A stretch of 23,523 nt of DNA from JBJFGR01 sp051892875 (GCA_051892875.1 JBJFGR010000015.1:1-23523), one strand, 5' to 3'. Counted from the first letter of the stretch, positions 4,841 to 12,633 are shown. Made by a program: numbers and translations. Notes: generated from the sequence alone by a model not told the origin.

Positions 4841-7771
4841 ATGGAAGACTTACCATTAGAAATTGAAGAAAAAATAGAACAATTACCAATTCTACCTTTT
4901 GAAATAAACGAAGAATTTCAAGAGCTTATGTTTTCTGACTTATTTTCTGATATTTTCAATTTTTATAAAGAAAATTACTTACCTGATACACTTAAAACAA
5001 AATCAGAAATTTATCAAAGAATAAGTTTGTACCTAAATCTTACCGGACAAGGCGATAAATTTACAGAAGAAACTGATAAATTACTTTGGCGAAGACCTTG
5101 TCCTGATATTCATACCTTCTTGGCAGATAAATTTTACATGGGATACAACAACAGTACTCTGTATCCATTCTGGCGTGAAAAACTAGAGTACATGTTTAGA
5201 GATTCTTCACCTGTTAGAAAAGCTATATTTTCGGGTTGTATTGGTTGTTTAACAGATGATACCGTCATTGTTACATTAAATGGTGAAAAAACCATTAAAG
5301 AATTATTAAACAACTTTGAAAACGAATGGGTTTTATCATACAATACTTCTAATAATTCTTGGGAACCAGATAAAATTATTGACGTTTTTTATACTGGAAA
5401 CAGAGATATATATGAAATTGAATTAGATAACGGTGAAAAAATCAAATGCACATCGAATCATAGATTTTTAACAAGAAAAAATAAATGGGTTAGTATTGAT
5501 AATGGACTTACTCCGGGTCTTTCTATGATGCCTTCTCATAAAGAAATAAATCGAGCTGCAGATTATAAAATAAAATCTATTACTTATATTGGTAAAGAAG
5601 ATGTTTATGATATTACTACTGAAAAAAATCACAATTTTGCATTAAAAGCAGGAATTGTAGCACATAATTCTGGTAAGTCGACTGTAGCTCGTAAAGCCTT
5701 CGTATACGTTTTATATCGTCTACTTTGTTTACGCTATCCACGCTCTGTACTTAATATTGACCAAGATGCTACAATTGCAAACGTCGTTATTGCTACAACT
5801 CTGAAACAAGTGTATGAAGTTAATATTCTTCCATTTATTAAACTTATGGAAACAATGCCTTGCTTTCAAAGAGTTATGTCACAGAGGTCCTTTGAAAACT
5901 TTAATCTCGAAGATCCTCTCTGCCCTATACCTTTTTATTTTGAAAAAAGCAGTGGTACAATACATTTTCCTGACAATATTATTTTGACAAGTGGTAGTCA
6001 ACCTACACACTTTACCGGTATGAATGTTATTAATTCATTCTGTTTTACAGAAACCACAAAAATATATACAAATGTTGGAACAATTACTTTTGCTTCATTA
6101 TTAACACGTTTTAATCGTAAGGAAAAAATATATACATATACTATAGATAAAAACGGAAATAAAGAAAAAAGTTTAATTACAGATGTTAAAGTAACCGGAT
6201 ATAAAACAGATTTAATTAGAATCTATTATGAGGACGATAGATATATCGAATGTACTCTAGAACATCCTTTTGTAATATCTAATCCAAAAGAGAATGATAA
6301 ACATGTAATATATGAAAACGGAATCCCATACAAACAAGCTCAATATTTAACAGAAGAAGATGAAATAGTATCCGAAAAATATAGTAAAGACTTACACACG
6401 AAGATTAAAAAAATAGAAAAAATACACCTGGATGAACCTGTACCAGTGTATGATTTAACTGTAGAAAATGAAAATCACAACTTCGCATTGAGCCTAGACG
6501 ATGGTACTATTGCGTTTGCCCACAATTGTGATGAGATCAATGATTACGGTAGTGTCGAAAGTACAATCGCATTATTAAATACCCTAGATAACAGATTTTC
6601 TAGTAGATTTTCTAATGTTGATCTGGTATTTCAAAGCGTTGTGAGTTCGGCTCGTACAACCAATTCTGCTCTAGGTGAATATGTTCGTCACTTACCACAA
6701 AATGACCCTTCTATTCTAAAATTAAATCCAATGTTGTGGGAAGTTAAACCAGACCCAGACTTTAAAGGAGACGGTACAACTTTTCCGGTAATGGTAGGTA
6801 ATGGTAGTATTCCATCTAAAATTATTACTGATCCTGGTGAATTAAAAGCTATAGAAGAAAGTAAGTATGAACCACCGGCCGGATGTATTTTAATTAACGT
6901 ACCAACAATCTTTCGTTCTAAATTCGAATTACAATTAGATCAATCAATTCAAGACATCGCTGGTATAACGACCGACGATGACAACAGTGTATTTCGTGAT
7001 ACTACACAATTAGAAGATACTAGACTTAATCCTGAATTCGTTTTAGAGGTTAACATAAGAGATAATACAAATATTCTTGATCTATTAAAACAATACGATT
7101 TGTTTGAAATGAACTTGAGTAATACTTGGCAATTTAAAAGAGCACCGAAAGCAGATCGTTATGGGCACGTAGATTTAGCAGGTGGTGGTTCAGATGGACA
7201 ATGCGACGCTGCTGTTTGTATTTTACATAAAGAGTATCAGTACAACGAAGTAACTAGGTTGAAAGATATAATTTATGTAGTTGATTTATTATTAGCTATC
7301 AATGCAAAGAATAAGGTTGATATAAAAGCTATTCAAAACTTTTTAATTGATTTAGTAGTAGAAAGAGATATACCTATTCATACTATAACGGCAGATCAAT
7401 GGCAAAGTTTGATGTTTTTACAGACTTTAGAGGCATCAGGTTGTTTTAGTAAGGTTGACAAATTATCTGTAGATACCAAGTTAGAGCCTTATACTAATTT
7501 AGCTACAATGTTAGAGCAAGGACAAGTTAAAGTAGGTCGTTGTCCTAAACTTAAAAAAGAATTAGAAGCACTAATATTAGATAAAGGTAAAGTAACACGT
7601 ACGACAGAACTTAAAGATTTAGCAGATGCATTAGTAGGTGCTGTATGGAATGCTCAATTAAATTATACAGATGTACCTATTTATGAATATACTAAACCAG
7701 AACTTAAAGCAAGAGTACTTACGTATACAGATTATATAGATTCCTCGTCTGAATTATTATGTGATTTATAG
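4841..7771 (+). CDS. terL: Terminase large subunit (packaging ATPase/nuclease) interrupted by two mini-inteins
   Basis: The precursor is 976 residues; removing residues 136-276 and 401-562 leaves 673. The large terminase drives DNA into the prohead with an ATPase and cuts it with an RNase H-like nuclease. Joining the exteins restores the Walker A motif GCIG+SGKST (residues 132-135 and 277-281) and a Walker B-like INSF+CDE (residues 397-400 and 563-565). Also seen: LTSGSQPTHFTGMN before the Walker B region, and in the nuclease half GHVDLAGGGSDGQCDAAV with its catalytic-type Asp and DLADALVGAVW near the end. Each intein starts with Cys, ends in His-Asn and is followed by Ser or Cys, so both can splice. 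The last 40 bases overlap the convergent gene at 7732. The gene is certain; splicing is inferred from intact motifs. Confidence 0.95.
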   Translation: MEDLPLEIEEKIEQLPILPFEINEEFQELMFSDLFSDIFNFYKENYLPDTLKTKSEIYQRISLYLNLTGQGDKFTEETDKLLWRRPCPDIHTFLADKFYMGYNNSTLYPFWREKLEYMFRDSSPVRKAIFSGCIGCLTDDTVIVTLNGEKTIKELLNNFENEWVLSYNTSNNSWEPDKIIDVFYTGNRDIYEIELDNGEKIKCTSNHRFLTRKNKWVSIDNGLTPGLSMMPSHKEINRAADYKIKSITYIGKEDVYDITTEKNHNFALKAGIVAHNSGKSTVARKAFVYVLYRLLCLRYPRSVLNIDQDATIANVVIATTLKQVYEVNILPFIKLMETMPCFQRVMSQRSFENFNLEDPLCPIPFYFEKSSGTIHFPDNIILTSGSQPTHFTGMNVINSFCFTETTKIYTNVGTITFASLLTRFNRKEKIYTYTIDKNGNKEKSLITDVKVTGYKTDLIRIYYEDDRYIECTLEHPFVISNPKENDKHVIYENGIPYKQAQYLTEEDEIVSEKYSKDLHTKIKKIEKIHLDEPVPVYDLTVENENHNFALSLDDGTIAFAHNCDEINDYGSVESTIALLNTLDNRFSSRFSNVDLVFQSVVSSARTTNSALGEYVRHLPQNDPSILKLNPMLWEVKPDPDFKGDGTTFPVMVGNGSIPSKIITDPGELKAIEESKYEPPAGCILINVPTIFRSKFELQLDQSIQDIAGITTDDDNSVFRDTTQLEDTRLNPEFVLEVNIRDNTNILDLLKQYDLFEMNLSNTWQFKRAPKADRYGHVDLAGGGSDGQCDAAVCILHKEYQYNEVTRLKDIIYVVDLLLAINAKNKVDIKAIQNFLIDLVVERDIPIHTITADQWQSLMFLQTLEASGCFSKVDKLSVDTKLEPYTNLATMLEQGQVKVGRCPKLKKELEALILDKGKVTRTTELKDLADALVGAVWNAQLNYTDVPIYEYTKPELKARVLTYTDYIDSSSELLCDL
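5246..5668 (+). mobile_element. Mini-intein 1 in terL, inserted in the Walker A loop
   Basis: 141 residues (136-276 of the precursor). Block A begins CLTDDTVIVTLNGEKTIKEL. Block B is CTSNHRFLT, with the TxxH histidine. Blocks F and G are DVYDITTEKNHNFAL and GIVAHN, followed by Ser as the +1 nucleophile. There is no room for a LAGLIDADG or HNH endonuclease between blocks B and F, so it cannot home by itself. It splits the P-loop between GCIG and SGKST, so the unspliced protein should not bind ATP normally. The boundaries are exact because the extein joint recreates the canonical motif. Confidence 0.93.
6041..6526 (+). mobile_element. Mini-intein 2 in terL, inserted at the Walker B motif
   Basis: 162 residues (401-562 of the precursor). 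It begins CFTETTKIYTNVGTITFASL (block A). Block B is CTLEHPFVIS, with the TxxH histidine. Blocks F and G are VPVYDLTVENENHNFAL and AFAHN, followed by Cys as the +1 nucleophile. As in intein 1 there is no endonuclease domain. The joint restores NSF+CDEIND, the acidic Walker B end that follows the conserved HFTGMN stretch. Its last third resembles intein 1 (VYD[IL]T, NHNFAL, AHN). Confidence 0.92.
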
Positions 7772-8109
7772 AATTTTGTTTCGTAAGTTAATACCGTTAA
7801 TCTATAATCATAACGATGGATTCTACACAAAGTCCGTAATTCTTCAGCTTGTTCCTCTGGATCGTTTTGTACATAGTATTCATACAATTTTTTATAAAGG
7901 TATTGAGGATCTTTTAAAGAATTATAATATTCTTTATACTCGTCAGCTCTATCCTCTATAGTATCTAGAATTTCATTAGTTGTTTTTAATATATCTTTTA
8001 AATAATCTGAATGTTCTTCCATTTTATCCTTCAATTTATATATTTGATTTTCTAATTCTATTCGGTTATTTGCAATAAATGAATATAATGAGTCTATTTG
8101 TTCAGACAT
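7732..8109 (-). CDS. Hypothetical coiled-coil protein, convergent with terL
   Basis: 125 residues, not recognised. Residues about 1-60 form a probable coiled coil (LENQIYKLKDKMEEHSDYL, then LKTTNEILDTIEDRADEY). The rest is rich in Tyr and charged residues, with CRIHRYDYR near residue 97. There is no signal peptide or membrane segment. The ATG at 8109 has GAGG 5 bases upstream, which supports a real gene. It converges on terL and the two coding regions share 40 bases, with no terminator between them. Its upstream region carries only a degenerate match to the promoter element (CAGTTAAAAATTATTATTAT, minus strand, about 8135-8155). Confidence 0.7.
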   Translation of the reverse strand: MSEQIDSLYSFIANNRIELENQIYKLKDKMEEHSDYLKDILKTTNEILDTIEDRADEYKEYYNSLKDPQYLYKKLYEYYVQNDPEEQAEELRTLCRIHRYDYRLTVLTYETKFYKSHNNSDEESI

Positions 8110-8237
8110 AACAACCTCAAAATTTGTTTTACTTTAATTTTAATTTATAATAATAATTTTTAACTGTAAAACAAATTATTATCCTTTTGTAATCAACTTC
8201 TGTTTTTTATCTTTTTTGATTATTGGATTTTTTAAAG

Positions 8238-8247
8238 GTTCTATAAT
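8238..8247 (+). promoter_or_regulatory. Putative phage promoter for the exported lysin
   Basis: GTTCTATAAT, 78 bases before the preferred ATG at 8316. It nearly touches the alternative upstream ATG at 8250, which is a further reason to prefer the internal start. Confidence 0.45.
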
Positions 8248-8315
8248 CTATGTCAAAATTTAAAAATACGGTTTTGCATGCAGATAAAGAGGCAGAAAAA
8301 ACTAGGAAGTATAAT

Positions 8316-9056
8316 ATGTTAAATGAAGACATTTGGTCATTTATACGTGTTGTATTCTTTTCTGGAGTAATCTTGTTAAGTAATATACACGAAGTAAACG
8401 CCAAAACTAATTACGAAGCTTTGCATATTAACCATGATGTCATCGCTAAATATGAAAGTGGTGATAAAGGGTACGAAGCTATAGCAAAAGATAATTATAG
8501 TGGACATTCTTATGGTAAATGGCAAATCTCAACTTATCGTAAAAATGGTAAATCTTCTACATTTGATTATTTTCTAAAATATGCCAAAGAAAACGATGTA
8601 GAATTATATAATATACTAGAAAAAGCAGGTGGATATAAAGCAGCATATAGAGGTGATAAATTATTTACTAAAGTATGGTTAAATCTTGCTTCTAATAAAA
8701 AATTTCAAAACCTCTATGATAACTTTATATTAAATACTCAAATTGTTCCAGTATATCGTCGTTTAGATGATACGCATGATGCCAGATTAGATAGAGTAAC
8801 TACGTGGGGTTCTTCTAATGATGCAGTTCAAGCGGCGATTAAATCAATTATTATTCAACATGGATGTGGTGGTGCCTATAAAATGATTAATACAGTTATG
8901 GACACACACAATCCAAAAACAGAGGAAGACTTTTTAAATAGGTTGTATAGCCTTAGAATTAGTAAATTTCCTCTGTATATCGGTCGTTATAAAGCCGAAC
9001 ATAAAGAATTGAAACAAATTCTTATTGCCCACAAACAAAACAATAAAATAATCTAA
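8316..9056 (+). CDS. Peptidoglycan hydrolase (lysozyme-like) with N-terminal signal sequence
   Basis: 246 residues from the ATG at 8316. An N-terminal hydrophobic stretch (residues about 8-22, FIRVVFFSGVILL) ends in HEVNA before Lys30, a plausible Sec cleavage site. The mature part has IAKYESGDKGYEAIA (Glu47) and SYGKWQIST (65-73), followed by a helical domain with RVTTWGSSNDAVQAA. This ESG...SYGxxQ layout resembles phage and VgrG-associated lysozyme-superfamily or chitosanase-like hydrolases that cut cell-wall glycan; Glu47 would be the acid. The frame is also open from an ATG at 8250, adding 22 charged residues, but AGGAAG lies 6 bases before 8316. It is followed by a strong terminator and a membrane-protein gene, which suggests a lysis cassette. 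Exact family uncertain. Confidence 0.75.
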   Translation: MLNEDIWSFIRVVFFSGVILLSNIHEVNAKTNYEALHINHDVIAKYESGDKGYEAIAKDNYSGHSYGKWQISTYRKNGKSSTFDYFLKYAKENDVELYNILEKAGGYKAAYRGDKLFTKVWLNLASNKKFQNLYDNFILNTQIVPVYRRLDDTHDARLDRVTTWGSSNDAVQAAIKSIIIQHGCGGAYKMINTVMDTHNPKTEEDFLNRLYSLRISKFPLYIGRYKAEHKELKQILIAHKQNNKII

Positions 9057-9084
9057 TCTTTAATTATATCTGTCTCTTAATTGT

Positions 9085-9115
9085 AAAAGTCATCTTTAAA
9101 TAAGGTGGCTTTTTT
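9085..9115 (+). terminator. Intrinsic terminator after the lysin gene
   Basis: A 12-base-pair stem, AAAAGTCATCTT with AAGGTGGCTTTT (three G-U pairs), a 5-base loop TAAAT and a run of T. It lies 28 bases past the lysin stop. The GTG at 9105 falls inside this hairpin, so the longer upstream reading of the next gene is unlikely. Confidence 0.75.
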
Positions 9116-9122
9116 CTTATTT

Positions 9123-9132
9123 GTTCTATATA
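9123..9132 (+). promoter_or_regulatory. Putative phage promoter for the membrane protein gene
   Basis: GTTCTATATA followed by AAGTAATC, directly behind the terminator and 42 bases before the ATG at 9165. It shares GTTCTATATAAAG with 15538. Confidence 0.6.
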
Positions 9133-9164
9133 AAGTAATCATTTTTTTTATTATGGAGTTAACT

Positions 9165-9824
9165 ATGTCAGTCTTATATGGTTTATGGTGGGGTTTTTTA
9201 CGTAGATGGTTTGGTGGATTATTTCCTGATGAACAATATAAAATTCTTGGTAACCGCGGACTACAAACAACAGTAATGATTCTTAGTTTGTTACCAGTCA
9301 TGTTTGTTCGTACCAAAGAAGTCTACAGTACATTAAACATCTACGTTATTCTTGCTATTACTCTATTTATTACGTTATGGATTCAGTTTCAGTTTTGGTC
9401 AAGAGGTCACGGTGCTACATTCTTAGATATGGGACGTACCAAGAATCCTGATTTAAGCCGTTATAACAGATGGTTCAAAAAACCGTTAGATAAATGCTGG
9501 GATAAATTACTACAATTAAAACAAAATAATAAAATTGCAGCTTTCTTATTACAAAAATGGTCAGGAAGAATGTATGGTTATACTTACGATATGATTTACC
9601 ACACTCTTCGTTACACCCTTTGTATGATTGTTCCTGCCATCTTATTAAAATCTTGGGTATTTATCATAATAGGTCTTATTTCTGCGCCTCTTTATGAATT
9701 AGCAATAAGATTCTATGAAAAAGCTAACTATAAATATGCTTGGATGAAATTACCTTGGTTAAACAGTCCAAATAAACCTACTGAAATTATTTATGGTTTT
9801 ATTTTCGGATTACTGGTATACTAA
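9165..9824 (+). CDS. Polytopic membrane protein, possible lysis or holin-related
   Basis: 219 residues, not recognised by family. Aromatic N-terminus (LYGLWWGFLRRWFGG). Hydrophobic segments lie at about 34-48 (TVMILSLLPVMFV), 57-77 (NIYVILAITLFITLWIQF), 146-180 (two helices around IVPAILLKSWVFIIIGLI) and 205-219 at the C-terminus (IIYGFIFGLLVY). A basic loop lies between the second and third. The ATG at 9165 has GGAG 6 bases upstream; the longer frame from GTG 9105 begins inside the terminator and is rejected. The place between a lysin and a tiny hydrophobic peptide suggests a role in lysis or at the membrane, but that is context only. Confidence 0.75.
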   Translation: MSVLYGLWWGFLRRWFGGLFPDEQYKILGNRGLQTTVMILSLLPVMFVRTKEVYSTLNIYVILAITLFITLWIQFQFWSRGHGATFLDMGRTKNPDLSRYNRWFKKPLDKCWDKLLQLKQNNKIAAFLLQKWSGRMYGYTYDMIYHTLRYTLCMIVPAILLKSWVFIIIGLISAPLYELAIRFYEKANYKYAWMKLPWLNSPNKPTEIIYGFIFGLLVY

Positions 9825-9926
9825 ATGAAAATACTACAATTACTTATATTGTTCTTTAGTCTTTTGATTATTTGTATGATAATGGCTTTTATACTATCCA
9901 TTAATTATACCTCGAATTACAATTAA
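9825..9926 (+). CDS. 33-residue single-span membrane peptide
   Basis: It begins MKILQLLILFFSLLIIC and continues MIMAFILSINYTSNYN: one hydrophobic helix of about 22 residues with a single Lys at the N-terminus and a short polar end. The ATG follows the TAA of the membrane protein gene with no gap, so it is likely translated by coupling. The size and shape fit small phage membrane peptides such as pinholin-like, antiholin-like or spanin-like factors; there is no Cys at a lipobox-like position close to the start. It is too short to be sure from sequence alone. No other gene fits in 9825-10016. Confidence 0.5.
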   Translation: MKILQLLILFFSLLIICMIMAFILSINYTSNYN

Positions 9927-9963
9927 TAAATTTCAAAGTAATATAAAACATAAATATATGCTT

Positions 9964-9973
9964 GTTCTAATTA
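9964..9973 (+). promoter_or_regulatory. Putative phage promoter for the tail tube gene
   Basis: GTTCTAATTA followed by TTAAATC, 53 bases before the ATG at 10017. It shares GTTCTAATTAT with 4062. Confidence 0.55.
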
Positions 9974-10016
9974 TTAAATCAAATTACCTTTTTTTAGTTA
10001 TCAGGGATATAAATAC

Positions 10017-10568
10017 ATGTTACACCCATTAAGTAAAGTACAAAACTTAAAAGACCCTCTCAAACAATTTGTTGCGACTTTCGTAATCTCTTTTCAACCA
10101 AATTCTCCTCTTATTTCATTAATTAAAACTGAAGATTTGGAATTACGTTGTCAAACATTCGGATTGCCTAAAATAACAGGTGATAAAACCGTTGTACAAT
10201 GGGGCGGATTCGAGAGAAGATATGCAGGCAAACAGACACGTGCAGGTGATTGGACTGTTACTTTTACGGAAGTATGGGACTCGTCTATCACTGAAGCATT
10301 TAAAGTTTGGTCTAATATGTATCATAGTTACAAAAACGGTACTATTTCTTTACTCGATGCATATACAGCTACTGTTAACGTTGCACTTGTTAACCCAGAT
10401 GTTTATGATCCAAAACCAGAAGGATTGACTCGTTACGATATGCGCTTATTCGATGTATTCCCAACAGAAGTAAGTTTTCCAACAATCAATGCATCAAGTA
10501 GTGATCCTATCGAAATTACAACTACACTTTCTTTCAACTACTTCCTAATGGGTGATGAAATAGACTAA
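10017..10568 (+). CDS. Tail tube protein, T4 gp19 family
   Basis: 183 residues. Recognised by the T4 gp19-like tail tube pattern: an N-terminal strand region (KQFVATFVISFQPN), LRCQTFGLPK, the QWGGFERRYAGKQTRAGDW turn, a central WSNMYHSYKNG helix, and a C-terminal strand pair with VFPTEVSFPTINASSSDPIE. Gp19-type subunits stack as hexamers inside a contractile sheath, so this points to a myovirus-type tail. AGGGA lies about 9 bases upstream of the ATG. It has its own promoter element and a strong terminator, as expected for a structural protein needed in high copy. No sheath gene is in the window, so tail genes are dispersed. Confidence 0.9.
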   Translation: MLHPLSKVQNLKDPLKQFVATFVISFQPNSPLISLIKTEDLELRCQTFGLPKITGDKTVVQWGGFERRYAGKQTRAGDWTVTFTEVWDSSITEAFKVWSNMYHSYKNGTISLLDAYTATVNVALVNPDVYDPKPEGLTRYDMRLFDVFPTEVSFPTINASSSDPIEITTTLSFNYFLMGDEID

Positions 10569-10597
10569 CTCATAAATTAAGTACTTGATTTTTAAAG

Positions 10598-10630
10598 AAA
10601 ATGCCAGGTTCTATTTGACTTGGCATTTTT
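10598..10630 (+). terminator. Intrinsic terminator after the tail tube gene
   Basis: AAAATGCCAGG pairs with CTTGGCATTTT over 11 base pairs (one G-U) around a 10-base loop, ending in T residues, about 30 bases past the stop. Confidence 0.85.
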
Positions 10631-10656
10631 GTTTTACTTTTTTCTTAAAATGTTAT

Positions 10657-10666
10657 ATTCTATATA
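10657..10666 (+). promoter_or_regulatory. Putative phage promoter for the endonuclease-like gene
   Basis: ATTCTATATA followed by AGTAAC, 39 bases before the ATG at 10696 and just behind the terminator. It is close to the elements at 9123 and 17144. Confidence 0.5.
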
Positions 10667-10695
10667 AGTAACAATAAAATCAAAAGAGTCAAAAC

Positions 10696-12528
10696 ATGAT
10701 AAAAAATATTTGTAAAAATTGTGGTAAAGAATACGAATATGAACCGAAGAAAGGTACATATAAATTTCAGTATTGTAGCATCGAATGTAGAAATGAATTT
10801 AATAAAAAGGACAAAGAACCACAATTTAGAATCTGTGAGCACTGTGGAAAAGAATATTGGTGGGATGGCAGTGTTTTATTTTATGGAGAGCAAGGAAATA
10901 AGGTAGACACTAAGAAATTTTGTTGTTATGAATGTGGTACAATACATAAATATAATAAAGTTAAGAAAACGACTATTGAGCATTTTGGGGCTATTGGTTG
11001 GGGATCAAAAGAAGTATTAGCAAAATGTCAAAAAACTAGTAAAGAACGTTATGGTACAATTAATAACTACCAAAAAATAAAAGAAAGTAATCTTGAGAAA
11101 TACGGAACTGAATTTATATCTCAAGCTTTTAATGAAAAAATATCAAAAAGCTTACAAAAAACACATAAAGAGCGCGGAGAAGAAATCCGTGAAAAAATTA
11201 TTAAAACTAATTTGGAAAAATATGGAACTAAAACTCCTTTTGAAGCTGAAATTGTTAAAGAAAAGGCAAAACAAACTAGTCTAAAAAAATATGGTGTAGA
11301 AAATCCAAATCAAAGTGAAATAGTAAAAGAAAAAATTAAAGAAACTAATTTAAAAAGATATGGAACACCTGTCGCGAGTCAAGCTGAAACAATTAAAGCA
11401 AAGATAAAACATACACATTCTTTAAAAACGAAAGAAGAACGAGAAGAAATTCTACAGAAATCTATAAAAACGTCATTAAAACAATATAAAACAGCTTTTC
11501 CATCTCAAAACAAAGAAGTTAGAAAAAAAGTAGAAAAAACAAATCTTAAAAAATATGGAAAAACTACCAATTTTGACTATGAACAAATCAAACACACTAA
11601 TTTGGAAAAATACGGTGTCGAATATACTTGCTTATTAGATTCCTGTCAAAATAGTAATCCGTATTTAATTTCCAAGCTAAATATTAAATTCTCAGAAACT
11701 TTAACACAAAATGGTCTTAGTAATGAATTAGAATTTAAACTAGGGAATTATTCTTTTGATATAAAAACTGGTAAGGTTTTGATTGAACTTGATCCTACCT
11801 TTACTCATTCTAGTACCAAAATCGTATATAAAGGTAATAAAAAAATTCTACCTAAAGCTTTTGATTATCATTATAATAAATCTAAAGTGTCTAAAGAAAA
11901 TGGATATCGTTGTATTCATATTTGGGATTGGGACGATAAAGATAAAATAATAAACCTGTTAAAACCGAAAACAACACTTTATGCTCGTCAGTTAGAAGTA
12001 AAAGAGGTTTCGTTTGAAGATACTGGAACGTTTTTAAATCAATATCATATACAGAATAGTTGTAGTGGTCAAGATATAAGATTAGGTTTATATAAAGATG
12101 ATGAATTAGTAGAAATGATGACTTTTGGTAAGCCTCGTTATAATAAAAAATACGAATATGAATTATTACGGTTATGTACTAAAGATGAATATAAAGTTGT
12201 AGGTGGAGCTGAAAAATTATTTAAGTTTTTTGTAAATAAGTATAAGCCTTCTTCTATTGTTTCTTACTGTGATAATTCTAAGTTTACAGGAGAAGTTTAT
12301 ACACGCCTTGGAATGGAATTAAAAAGTTATGGTAAACCTACTAAGCATTGGTATAATGTGAAAACAGGTAGGCATTTTACAGATAACTTAGTAAGACAGC
12401 GCGGGTATTCTCAATTACATAATGATAAATTACACACAAAGGGTGAATCTAATGATCAGCTTATGTTGGAAGCTGGTTATTTAGAGATATATGACTGTGG
12501 GCAATCTACGTATATTTGGAAGTTATGA
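10696..12528 (+). CDS. Composite homing-endonuclease-like protein: zinc fingers, KYG repeats, Vsr-like nuclease, acetyltransferase-like domain
   Basis: 610 residues. N-terminus: two CxxC zinc motifs (CKNCGKEY with CSIEC; CEHCGKEYWW with CCYEC) within about residues 6-78. Residues about 95-315 hold roughly ten degenerate repeats of the type TNLEKYGTxxP...EIVKEK, a DNA-binding repeat common in phage homing endonucleases. Residues about 345-425 look like a Vsr/EDxHD-type nuclease: ELEF, SFDI, VLIELDPTFTH, then YHYNKSKVSKENGYRCIHIWD. Residues about 430-560 resemble a GNAT-like fold found in related phage proteins (DIRLGLYKDDELVEMMTFG, ELLRLCT, VVGGAEKLFKFF). It stands alone between two structural genes with its own promoter element, as free-standing homing genes do. 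The target site is unknown. A role outside homing cannot be excluded. Confidence 0.8.
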   Translation: MIKNICKNCGKEYEYEPKKGTYKFQYCSIECRNEFNKKDKEPQFRICEHCGKEYWWDGSVLFYGEQGNKVDTKKFCCYECGTIHKYNKVKKTTIEHFGAIGWGSKEVLAKCQKTSKERYGTINNYQKIKESNLEKYGTEFISQAFNEKISKSLQKTHKERGEEIREKIIKTNLEKYGTKTPFEAEIVKEKAKQTSLKKYGVENPNQSEIVKEKIKETNLKRYGTPVASQAETIKAKIKHTHSLKTKEEREEILQKSIKTSLKQYKTAFPSQNKEVRKKVEKTNLKKYGKTTNFDYEQIKHTNLEKYGVEYTCLLDSCQNSNPYLISKLNIKFSETLTQNGLSNELEFKLGNYSFDIKTGKVLIELDPTFTHSSTKIVYKGNKKILPKAFDYHYNKSKVSKENGYRCIHIWDWDDKDKIINLLKPKTTLYARQLEVKEVSFEDTGTFLNQYHIQNSCSGQDIRLGLYKDDELVEMMTFGKPRYNKKYEYELLRLCTKDEYKVVGGAEKLFKFFVNKYKPSSIVSYCDNSKFTGEVYTRLGMELKSYGKPTKHWYNVKTGRHFTDNLVRQRGYSQLHNDKLHTKGESNDQLMLEAGYLEIYDCGQSTYIWKL

Positions 12529-12565
12529 TTTACCTAGAATAAACAAACTTTGATTTGGGATAAAA

Positions 12566-12621
12566 CCTAATAATAATAAAGTTCTAATAATTAACTTGAA
12601 ATTTTACTTATATTTATTAGG
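12566..12621 (+). repeat. Imperfect inverted repeat around the protease gene promoter and ribosome site
   Basis: Left arm 12566-12582 (CCTAATAATAATAAAGT) and right arm 12606-12621 (ACTTATATTTATTAGG) pair perfectly over the outer 8 bases, CCTAATAA with TTATTAGG, and partly further in. The promoter core at 12581 begins at the inner end of the left arm and the right arm ends in the AGGA ribosome site. Transcripts from upstream would carry the hairpin; those from the local promoter would not. Confidence 0.4.
12581..12590 (+). promoter_or_regulatory. Putative phage promoter for the prohead protease gene
   Basis: GTTCTAATAA followed by TTAAC, 53 bases before the ATG at 12634. Matches the shared element. 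Confidence 0.55.
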
Positions 12622-12633
12622 ACTTTATTTGTA

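Noticed and set aside
5246..6526. Group I introns in terL instead of inteins
   Set aside because: The frame stays open through both insertions, and both carry protein-splicing residues at exact boundaries.
9105..9164. Longer N-terminus for the membrane protein from a GTG at 9105
   Set aside because: The GTG lies inside a strong terminator hairpin and upstream of the promoter element; the ATG at 9165 has GGAG at good spacing.
9077..9316. 79-codon minus-strand frame over the terminator and membrane gene start
   Set aside because: Shadow of the membrane protein gene; its C-terminal part is just the terminator and promoter read backwards.
11020..11630. Tandem DNA repeat or CRISPR-like array
   Set aside because: The periodic AAxTATGGAAC-like segments are codons of degenerate protein repeats in the endonuclease-like gene; spacing and sequence vary too much for CRISPR.
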